Shown here: positions 57,918 through 64,000 of the stretch, one piece after another
Numbering within the stretch: the first letter of the stretch is position 1
How the letters are laid out: each line of letters opens with the position of its first letter
Source of the DNA: Streptomyces sp. LaPpAH-108
GTDB lineage: Bacteria > Actinomycetota > Actinomycetes > Streptomycetales > Streptomycetaceae
Length of the DNA stretch: 64,000 bases
Direction of reading: 5' to 3'
Assembly (NCBI RefSeq): GCF_000373625.1
Contig: NZ_KB891988.1
Span: 1,028,053 to 1,092,052 of the forward strand
The notes under the pieces: model-generated
What the model saw: the letters and a program-made list of their open reading frames with translations, nothing else
What the model was told of the DNA's origin: nothing
Databases searched by the model: none
Made by a program: the position numbers and the translations under genes

Positions 57918-58907
57918 GTGCTCATCGACACCTACGGCCGAGTGGCCACCGACCTGCGGGTCTCGCTGACCGACCGGTGCAATCTGCGCTGCACGTACTG
58001 CATGCCCGAAGAGGGCCTGCAGTGGCTGGGCAAGACCGACCTGCTCACGGACGACGAGATCGTCCGCCTGATCGACATCGCGGTGCGCCTGCTCGGCATC
58101 GAGGAGGTCCGCTTCACCGGCGGCGAGCCGCTGCTGCGTCCCGGCCTGGTCGGCATCGTCGAGCGCGTCGCGGCCCTGGAGCCGCGCCCCCAGATGTCGA
58201 TCACCACCAACGGCATCGGCCTCAAGCGCACCGCCGCCGCCCTCAAGCAGGCCGGACTCGACCGGGTCAACGTCTCCCTGGACACCCTGCGCCCCGAGGT
58301 CTTCAAGACCCTCACCCGGCGCGACCGCCACAAGGACGTGCTGGACGGTCTGCTGGCCGCGAGCGAGGCCGGACTCACCCCGGTCAAGGTCAACTCGGTC
58401 CTGATGCCGGGCCTGAATGCCGACGAGGCTCCCGACCTCCTCGCCTGGGCCCTGGAGCACGAGTACGAACTGCGCTTCATCGAGCAGATGCCGCTCGACG
58501 CCCAGCACGGCTGGAAGCGCGAGGGCATGGTCACCGCGGCCGACATCCTCGCCTCGCTGCGCACCCGCTTCGACCTCACCGCCGAGAACGCGGGCGAGCG
58601 CGGCTCCGCCCCGGCCGAGCGCTGGCTGGTGGACGGCGGCCCGCAGCGGGTCGGCGTCATTGCCTCGGTCACCCGCCCGTTCTGCGCGGCCTGCGACCGC
58701 ACCCGGCTCACGGCCGACGGACAGATACGCACGTGTCTGTTCGCCACCGAGGAGACCGATCTGCGTGCGGCCCTGCGCTCGGACGCCGAGGACAAGGAGA
58801 TCGCGGACATCTGGCGCACCGCGATGTGGGGCAAGAAGGCGGGCGCGGGCCTGGACGACCCGTCGTTCGTGCAGCCCGACCGCCCGATGTCGGCGATCGG
58901 CGGCTGA
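57918..58907 (+). CDS. moaA: GTP 3',8-cyclase MoaA
   Basis: 329-residue radical SAM enzyme, first step of molybdenum cofactor synthesis (GTP to 3',8-cH2GTP, with MoaC). The radical SAM cluster motif is TDRCNLRCTYC (Cys21, Cys25, Cys28), the C-terminal second 4Fe-4S cluster in PFCAACDRTRLTADGQIRTC, and the protein ends in MSAIGG, the double-glycine needed for activity. Length normal. GTG start at 57918, preceded by GAGGGAGG at about ten bases. It is alone, not linked to other moa genes here. Confidence 0.96.
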   Translation: MLIDTYGRVATDLRVSLTDRCNLRCTYCMPEEGLQWLGKTDLLTDDEIVRLIDIAVRLLGIEEVRFTGGEPLLRPGLVGIVERVAALEPRPQMSITTNGIGLKRTAAALKQAGLDRVNVSLDTLRPEVFKTLTRRDRHKDVLDGLLAASEAGLTPVKVNSVLMPGLNADEAPDLLAWALEHEYELRFIEQMPLDAQHGWKREGMVTAADILASLRTRFDLTAENAGERGSAPAERWLVDGGPQRVGVIASVTRPFCAACDRTRLTADGQIRTCLFATEETDLRAALRSDAEDKEIADIWRTAMWGKKAGAGLDDPSFVQPDRPMSAIGG

Positions 58908-58910
58908 GGC

Positions 58911-59132
58911 TCAGCCTTCGGCCGACTCCTGCTTCTCCCACTCCGTCAGCAGCACGACGTCCTTCAGGAACCCGCGCACCGAGAGGAACTGCGACAGATG
59001 CTCGCGGTGCTCCTCGCAGGCGAGCCACGTCTTCCGCCGCTCCGGCGTGTGGATCTTCGGGTTGTTCCACGCGAGCACCCAGACGGCGTCGACGCGGCAG
59101 CCCTTGGCGGAGCAGATCGGTGTGTCACTCAC
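58911..59132 (-). CDS. Small conserved actinobacterial protein with Cys/His residues
   Basis: 73 residues; CSAKGCRVDAVWVLAWNNPK at the N-terminus and WLACEEHREHLSQFL in the middle contain three Cys and two His that could hold a zinc ion. No membrane helix or signal. The name acetone carboxylase given to some relatives is not supported by this sequence. It is convergent with moaA, with only three bases between stops. Confidence 0.78.
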   Translation of the reverse strand: MSDTPICSAKGCRVDAVWVLAWNNPKIHTPERRKTWLACEEHREHLSQFLSVRGFLKDVVLLTEWEKQESAEG

Positions 59133-59381
59133 GGTTTCGTCTCACAAGAACGGCTGCGGAAGGGCAGCGAAGGGGCTGCGAAAAGGCTCTGAACATGGCG
59201 ACGCCGAGCAGCCACGGGGGGAGCTGCCCGGCGTCGGTCCGTCGCTCCGACGGGGGATGCGGAGCGCGTACGAAGTATGTCACGGGTCACCCGCGACCCG
59301 GCACCGGAACAGCGCGATTGAACTGAGCTTTTCCTGAGCTTGGCGGGAAGTCGTCTTCCGCTTTTCGGGCGTCTTCCCAGC

Positions 59382-59777
59382 TCAGGAGCGGTCCGGCCGT
59401 TCGCCGTGCGCCTCCGCCGCAGGACCGGCCGACGCGCCGCCGGGGCCGGATTCCGACCGTGCCGACCCGGGGTCCGCGACCGGCGCGATCATCGGTTTGG
59501 ACGGGGTGACGACAAATGTCGAGGGCAGCGACGGCGGACGCTCCCGGCCCGCGTTCGCGATGACCACGGCGATGTACGGCAGCAGGGCGCCGAGCACCAG
59601 CGCCACGATGGCGACGTACCGCTCCACGTTCCACAGGGAGGCCGCGAGGATCACCGAGACGGTCCGGATCGACATGGAGATGACGTACCGCCGCTGCCGG
59701 CCCCGTACGTCCTCGGCGAGCCCGGTCCGGGCGCCGGTGATCCGGAACACCTGTCCGTCGCCGCGCTGCTTGAGCAT
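59382..59777 (-). CDS. DUF3099 membrane protein
   Basis: About 131 residues. N-terminal VFRITGARTGLAEDVRGRQR and RYVISMSIRTV is the DUF3099 pattern; two membrane helices (about 37-58, VSVILAASLWNVERYVAIVA, and on to VLGALLPYIAVVIANAG) are followed by a Pro/Ser/Ala-rich, disordered tail. The ATG at 59777 has GGTGGA seven bases upstream. Function unknown; the family is limited to Actinobacteria as far as I know. Confidence 0.85.
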   Translation of the reverse strand: MLKQRGDGQVFRITGARTGLAEDVRGRQRRYVISMSIRTVSVILAASLWNVERYVAIVALVLGALLPYIAVVIANAGRERPPSLPSTFVVTPSKPMIAPVADPGSARSESGPGGASAGPAAEAHGERPDRS

Positions 59778-60050
59778 CTTCAGTCCACCATCCGACCGCA
59801 AGGGACTCGTCCCCGTCCCGTACGAGCGCCCGGCCCGTCGGGGAAACCGGCCCGGGACACCCCCCACGGTACGCCGCCCCGGCCTCCGGCTCGATACCGG
59901 GGCGCCCCCTGCCTGCGGCGACCCGGGGGACGCCCCGGCACGTACGGCGGCACCCCGTGTGCGCGCCCCGCGCCCCGCGCACAGACTGGGGCCGAGGACA
60001 CGGGACAGGACCAGGTCGGACCCGTGCCGGACCGTTACGAGGAGGCGGCC

Positions 60051-60335
60051 ATGGGCTGGCTGTGGGCGATCATCGTGGGATTCGTGCTGGGCGTCATCGC
60101 CAAGGCGATCATCCCCGGAAAACAGCACAGCCCGCTGTGGCTGACCGTCATCTGCGGCACGATCGGCGGCCTGGTGGGCAACGCGGTGGCCCGGGCGGTG
60201 GGGGTCGCGGAGACCCGGGGCATCGACTGGACCCGGCACCTCTTCCAGCTGGTCGCGGCGATCATCATCGTCTTCATCGTCGACCGGCTGTACATGGAGA
60301 CGCTGGGCAAGAGAAAGCAGCAGCGCCAGGTCTGA
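60051..60335 (+). CDS. GlsB/YeaQ/YmgE family small membrane protein
   Basis: 94 residues with three short hydrophobic helices: WLWAIIVGFVLGVIAKAIIP, PLWLTVICGTIGGLVGNAVA and FQLVAAIIIVFIVDRLYME. The Gly-rich spacing of the first two is typical of this transglycosylase-associated/stress family. It is often upregulated by envelope stress, like the Asp23 proteins in this window, but it is not near them. ATG at 60051 with GAGGAGG upstream. Confidence 0.88.
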   Translation: MGWLWAIIVGFVLGVIAKAIIPGKQHSPLWLTVICGTIGGLVGNAVARAVGVAETRGIDWTRHLFQLVAAIIIVFIVDRLYMETLGKRKQQRQV

Positions 60336-60365
60336 GGACGCGAGGTCCGAGGCCCGGCGGACATG

Positions 60366-60405
60366 CCGAGGGGGTGGCCACCACAACGGGCGGCCACCCC
60401 CTCGG
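60366..60405. terminator. Bidirectional terminator
   Basis: Perfect 14-bp inverted repeat CCGAGGGGGTGGCC / GGCCACCCCCTCGG with a 12-base loop, between the convergent YeaQ-like gene (stop 60335) and tyrS (stop 60433). It serves both. Confidence 0.85.
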
Positions 60406-60432
60406 CTCGTGCTCGGGCGCGCGGACCGGGCC

Positions 60433-61701
60433 TCAGGCCCCGGTGACCTCCACCGCGGCCAGGTTCTTCTTGCCCCTGCGCAGCACCAGCCAGCGCCCGT
60501 GCAGCAGGTCCTCGGCGGCGGGGACGGCGTCCTCGGCGGCGACCTTGACGTTGTTCACGTAGGCACCGCCCTCCTTCACCGTGCGGCGCGCGGCCGACTT
60601 GCTGGCCACGAGACCGACCTCGGCGAACAGGTCGGTCACCAGGCCCAGCTCGGCGACCTGGACGTGCGGGACCTCGGAGAGCGCGGCGGCGAGGGTGCGC
60701 TCGTCCAGCTCCGCCAGCTCGCCCTGGCCGAAGAGGGCCTTGGACGCGGCGACCACGGCGGCCGTCTGGTCGGCGCCGTGCACCAGCGTCGTCAGCTCCT
60801 CGGCCAGCGCGCGCTGGGCGGCACGCGCCTGCGGGCGCTCCTCGGTCTGCCGCTCCAGCTCCTCGATCTCCTCGCGGGACTTGAAGCTGAAGATGCGCAG
60901 GAACTTGGAGACGTCACGGTCGTCCGCGTTCAGCCAGAACTGGTAGAAGGCGTACGGCGTGGTCATCTCCGCGTCGAGCCACACCGTGCCCGACTCGGTC
61001 TTGCCGAACTTGGTGCCGTCCGCCTTGGTGATCAGCGGGGTGCCGAGGGCGTGCACCACGGCGTCCGGCTCGACGCGGTGGATCAGGTCGGTGCCCGAGG
61101 TGAGGTTGCCCCACTGGTCGCTGCCGCCGGTCTGGAGCGTGCAGCCGTAGCGCCGGTACAGCTCCAGGAAGTCCATGCCCTGGAGGATCTGGTAGCTGAA
61201 CTCGGTGTAGCTGATGCCCGCGTCCGAGTTCAGGCGGCGGGAGACGGCCTCCTTGGCGATCATCTTGTTCACCCGGAAGTGCTTGCCGATGTCGCGCAGG
61301 AACTCGATGGCCGACATGCCCTGGGTCCAGTCCAGGTTGTTGACCATGACGGCCGCGTTCGGGCCCTCGAAGTCCAGCAGCGGCTGGATCTGGCCGCGCA
61401 GCCGCTCCACCCACTGGGCGACGATCTCCGGCGCGTTCAGCGTGCGCTCGGCCGTGGGCTTCGGGTCGCCGATCAGACCGGTGGCGCCCCCGACCAGACC
61501 CAGCGGCCGGTGACCGGCGTTCTGGATGCGGCGCATGGTCAGGATCTGCACCAGGTTGCCGAGGTGCAGGCTGGGCGCGGTCGGGTCGAAGCCGCAATAG
61601 AACGTGACGGGACCGTCCGCGAACGCCTTGCGCAGCGCGTCTTCGTCGGTGGAGAGGGCGATCAGCCCGCGCCACTTCAGTTCGTCGACGATGTCCGTCA
61701 C
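60433..61701 (-). CDS. tyrS: Tyrosyl-tRNA synthetase
   Basis: 422-residue class I aminoacyl-tRNA synthetase. HIGH-type motif in [20 protein letters not shown]-type loop in [17 protein letters not shown], tyrosine-binding region in [20 protein letters not shown] followed by [10 protein letters not shown], and a C-terminal S4-like RNA-binding domain ([20 protein letters not shown]). Length is that of the TyrRS-type bacterial enzyme. ATG at 61701. No T-box leader was seen upstream. Confidence 0.97.
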   Translation of the reverse strand: MTDIVDELKWRGLIALSTDEDALRKAFADGPVTFYCGFDPTAPSLHLGNLVQILTMRRIQNAGHRPLGLVGGATGLIGDPKPTAERTLNAPEIVAQWVERLRGQIQPLLDFEGPNAAVMVNNLDWTQGMSAIEFLRDIGKHFRVNKMIAKEAVSRRLNSDAGISYTEFSYQILQGMDFLELYRRYGCTLQTGGSDQWGNLTSGTDLIHRVEPDAVVHALGTPLITKADGTKFGKTESGTVWLDAEMTTPYAFYQFWLNADDRDVSKFLRIFSFKSREEIEELERQTEERPQARAAQRALAEELTTLVHGADQTAAVVAASKALFGQGELAELDERTLAAALSEVPHVQVAELGLVTDLFAEVGLVASKSAARRTVKEGGAYVNNVKVAAEDAVPAAEDLLHGRWLVLRRGKKNLAAVEVTGA

Positions 61702-61757
61702 GGTTCTCGTGTCTCCTTGAAGATCAGTCGGCAGTCGGGTGACAGCCGACTACGAGG

Positions 61758-63152
61758 TTATACGCCCTGGCTGACAGAGCTCATATTGAAATCCGGGACG
61801 CGCAGCGCGGGCATCGCGGCCCGGGTGAACCAGTCGCTCCACTCACGCGGCAGCGTGCGCTCGGTGCGCCCGGCCTCCGAGGCCCGGCCGAGCAGCCCGA
61901 CCGGCGACTCGTTGAACCGGAAGTTGTTCACCTGCCCGGTGACCTCGCCGTTCTCCACCAGATACACGCCGTCCCTGGTCAGCCCGGTCAGCAGCAGGGT
62001 CGCCGGGTCCACCTCGCGGATGTACCAGAGGCAGGTCAGCAGCAGCCCGCGCTCGGTGTCCGCGACCATCTCGTCCAGGGAGCGGTCCTGGCCGCCGTCC
62101 AGGATGAGGTTCCCGAGCGCCGGGGCCACGGGCAGGCCGGTGAGGCCCGCGCCGTGCCGGGTGGTGGTGAGGTTGCGCAGGACGCCCTCGCCGATCCAGT
62201 CGGTGGGGTGGACGGGCAGCCCGTTGTCGAAGACGGACTGGTCGCCGCCGGAGGAGTGGGCCACCACGAACGGCGCGCACTCCAGGCCCGGCTCGTTCGG
62301 GTCGCTGCGCAGGGTGAGCGGCAGCTCGCTGAGCCGGTCGCCGACGCGGGTGCCGCCGCCCGGCTTGGAGAACACCGTGCGCCCCTCGGCCGCGTCCCGG
62401 CCCGAGGACGACCACAGCTGGTAGATCAGCAGGTCGGCCACGGCGGACGGCGGCAGCAGCGTCTCGTAGCGCCCGGCGGGCAGCTCCACGCGCCGCTCGG
62501 CCCAGCCCAGGCGTACGGCCAGCTCGGCGTCCAGCGCCGCCGGGTCGACGTCCTTGAAGTCCCGCGTGGAGCGTCCGGCCCAGGCCGAGCGGGTGCGGTC
62601 GGGCGACTTGGCGTTCAGCTCCAGGGTGCCGGTCGGCTGGTCGTGCCTCAGGCGCAGCCCGGTGGAGGTGCCGAGGTAGGTGGAGACCATCTCGTGGTTG
62701 GCGAAGCCGTACAGCTCACGGCCGCCCGCGCGGGCCCGCGCGAAGGACTCGCCGAGGGCGGGCGCGAAGTCCCCGAAGACGGCGGAGGAGGTCTCCAGGG
62801 GCGCGTCCGCGAAGTCGGGGGAGTGCGGCACCCCGCTGACCAGCGGCTGCGCGTCCTCGGCCGGACCGGCGGCGCGGGCGGCGGCCTCGGCGGCCCGCAC
62901 CAGCGGCTCCAGGTCCTCGTCGGTGACGGCGGACCGCGAGACGACCCCGGAGGCGGTGCCCTGCTGCCCGTTCACGGTCGCGATCACCGTGAGGGTACGG
63001 CCCCGGGTCACGCCGTTGGTGGTGAGCGCGTTGCCCGCCCAGCGGAGGTTGGCGGTGGAGTTCTCGTCCGCGATGACGACGCAGCCGTCGGCCCGGGACA
63101 GCGCGAGGGCCCGCTCGACGACCTCGTGCGGCTTGCTGGTGCGCGGGCTCAT
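61758..63152 (-). CDS. TldD/PmbA family metalloprotease regulator (TldE-like partner)
   Basis: 464 residues of the TldD/PmbA (U62) family. It starts SPRTSKPHEVVERALALSRA and shows family features: ENSTANLRWAGNALTTNGVT, and FVVAHSSGGDQSVFDNGLPV near the middle. It lacks the HExxxH zinc motif carried by the neighbour, so it should be the non-catalytic TldE/PmbA partner of the heterodimer. ATG at 63152. The stop of the 29-codon ORF upstream overlaps this start (ATGA), so translation may be coupled. In E. coli TldD/E processes peptides and CcdA. Confidence 0.9.
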   Translation of the reverse strand: MSPRTSKPHEVVERALALSRADGCVVIADENSTANLRWAGNALTTNGVTRGRTLTVIATVNGQQGTASGVVSRSAVTDEDLEPLVRAAEAAARAAGPAEDAQPLVSGVPHSPDFADAPLETSSAVFGDFAPALGESFARARAGGRELYGFANHEMVSTYLGTSTGLRLRHDQPTGTLELNAKSPDRTRSAWAGRSTRDFKDVDPAALDAELAVRLGWAERRVELPAGRYETLLPPSAVADLLIYQLWSSSGRDAAEGRTVFSKPGGGTRVGDRLSELPLTLRSDPNEPGLECAPFVVAHSSGGDQSVFDNGLPVHPTDWIGEGVLRNLTTTRHGAGLTGLPVAPALGNLILDGGQDRSLDEMVADTERGLLLTCLWYIREVDPATLLLTGLTRDGVYLVENGEVTGQVNNFRFNESPVGLLGRASEAGRTERTLPREWSDWFTRAAMPALRVPDFNMSSVSQGV

Positions 63153-63238
63153 CGACCGGCCTCCTGAGTCGTGTTCAGAATGTGCTTTCCCGGGGGATAA
63201 CCCCCGGACCCCCAGCCGATCTCCGTGCGGACCTTCAT
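63149..63238 (-). CDS. 29-codon ORF between tldD and tldE
   Basis: Starts with the ATG at 63238 overlapping the tldD stop and ends with TGA at 63149-63151 overlapping the tldE start (ATGA at both ends). Product: MKVRTEIGWGSGGYPPGK, then HILNTTQEAGR. The last ten residues repeat the last ten of TldD (ILNTTQEAGR), and the three base differences in those thirty bases are all synonymous. AGGAGG for tldE lies inside this repeat. The middle part encodes GSGGYPPG and holds a 7-bp hairpin CCGGGGG/CCCCCGG. I know no family for it. It may be a translated peptide or a duplication that keeps coupling. Confidence 0.6.
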   Translation of the reverse strand: MKVRTEIGWGSGGYPPGKHILNTTQEAGR

Positions 63239-64000
63239 CGACCGGCCTCCTGGGTCGTGTTGAGGATATTGACGCTCCGGAACAGAGCAGATGGGCAGCC
63301 GTGCGAGACGGCGGCGACCTGGCCCGGCTGGGCCTTGCCGCAGTTGAAGGCACCGCCGAGCACATAGGTCCCCGGACCGCCCACGGCGGCCATCGAACCC
63401 CAGAAGTCGGTGGTGGTGGCCTGGTAGGCGACGTCCCGCAGCTGACCGGTGATCCGCCCGTTCTCGATCCGGAAGAACCGCTGCCCGGTGAACTGGAAGT
63501 TGTAGCGCTGCATGTCGATGGACCAGGACCGGTCACCGACGACATAGATGCCCCGGTCCACGCCCCCGATCAGGTCTTCGGTGGACAGCCCGGCGGGATC
63601 GGGCCGCAGCGAGACGTTGGCCATGCGCTGCACCGGCACATGCGCGGGGGAGTCCGCGAAGGCGCACCCGTTGGACCGCTCGAACCCGGTCAACTTGGCG
63701 ATGCGGCGGTCGAGTTGGTACCCGACCAGCGTGCCGTCCTTCACCAGGTCCCAGGACTGCGCGGCCACGCCCTCGTCGTCGTACCCGACGGTCGCGAGGC
63801 CGTGCTCGGCCGTACGGTCACCGGTGACGTTCATCAGCTCGGAGCCGTACTTCAGCTTGCCGAGCTGGTCGAAGGTGGCGAAGGAGGTACCGGCGTACGC
63901 GGCCTCGTAGCCTAGGGCGCGGTCCAACTCCGTTGCGTGGCCGATGGATTCGTGGATGGTGAGCCACAGGTTGGACGGGTCCACGACCAGGTCGTACAGC
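63235..64000 (-). CDS. tldD: TldD-type metalloprotease, 5' end outside window
   Basis: About 255 C-terminal residues are present; TldD proteins are about 480-510 residues, so the N-terminal half lies beyond base 64000. The zinc-binding HExxxH motif is present: TIHESIGHATELDRALGYE, followed by the conserved GTSFATFDQL. Later, GYQLDRRIAKLTGFERSNGC is a family feature. With the downstream TldE-like protein it forms the predicted cytoplasmic protease complex. It ends NILNTTQEAGR, with the last ten residues duplicated in the next short ORF. Confidence 0.92.
   Translation of the reverse strand, partial: LYDLVVDPSNLWLTIHESIGHATELDRALGYEAAYAGTSFATFDQLGKLKYGSELMNVTGDRTAEHGLATVGYDDEGVAAQSWDLVKDGTLVGYQLDRRIAKLTGFERSNGCAFADSPAHVPVQRMANVSLRPDPAGLSTEDLIGGVDRGIYVVGDRSWSIDMQRYNFQFTGQRFFRIENGRITGQLRDVAYQATTTDFWGSMAAVGGPGTYVLGGAFNCGKAQPGQVAAVSHGCPSALFRSVNILNTTQEAGR

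Noticed and set aside
56024..59326. 1100-codon + strand frame over actP and moaA
   Set aside because: Pure Arg/Pro/His shadow frame of two clear genes in another phase.
61702..61757. T-box leader or tRNA near tyrS
   Set aside because: The upstream gap is 56 bases and has no T-box sequence or cloverleaf.

Overview
The window is high-GC actinobacterial chromosome, almost certainly Streptomyces. Third codon positions are nearly all G or C, GTG starts and GTGA/ATGA stop-start overlaps are common, terminators are long GC hairpins mostly without T tracts, and genus-typical genes are present (LAETG-anchored secreted protein, Gbn nucleoid protein, DUF3099). As far as I remember, gene content and order match the core region around SCO1820-SCO1867 of S. 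coelicolor; I could not check this. No rRNA, tRNA, insertion sequence, phage or CRISPR was seen.

Layout. 1-3037 (-): ectoine operon ectABCD, with ectD cut by the window edge. 3342-4442 (-): class V aminotransferase. 4639-7140 (+): polar amino-acid ABC importer behind a clear TTGAGA-16-TATAAT promoter. 7284-10227: VOC protein, amidohydrolase and LAETG-anchored surface protein. 10318-29050 (-): two tightly overlapped cobalamin operons, cobM-cobL-cbiG/cobJ-cobH-cbiX-cobC and cobD-cobQ-cobN-chlID-cobO-cobB-cobI. The second is led by a cobalamin riboswitch, and a ZIP metal transporter on the + strand separates the two. 29271-31733 (-): Pit phosphate transporter with a small membrane partner, preceded by a PHO-box-like repeat, and a GH25 lysozyme. 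31927-38175: class II aldolase, alpha/beta hydrolase, a repeat-rich noncoding block, an unknown 468-residue protein, VOC protein and neutral zinc metallopeptidase. 38089-41287: ABC-F ATPase with a possible 7-codon leader ORF, the nucleoid protein gene gbn behind a cluster of six GATC sites, and an enoyl-CoA hydratase. 41328-44522: an Asp23/AmaP envelope-stress locus. 44579-53802: SDR, GH15 trehalase-like enzyme, SURF1, zinc-ribbon protein, DEDDh exonuclease with BRCT, alcohol dehydrogenase, CopD-like membrane protein, CoA transferase and a small membrane-protein gene that needs one extra base to be intact. 53901-64000: secreted subtilase, DUF485 plus acetate symporter, moaA, small conserved proteins, tyrS, and a tldD/tldE pair with a 29-codon ORF between them.

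Themes. The cobalamin genes carry a precorrin backbone from precorrin-2 to adenosylcobyric acid, with both CbiX and CobN-type chelatase genes; some steps (CobG, CobF, CobK, CobU/S) are not encoded here. The most novel signals are the overlapping 29-codon ORF between tldD and tldE, whose last 10 codons copy the tldD tail with only synonymous changes; the locus built from repeated Asp23-like modules; the GATC cluster before gbn; the thirteen-copy 11-residue repeat inside CobB; and a 15-bp palindrome shared by the pit and gbn upstream regions.
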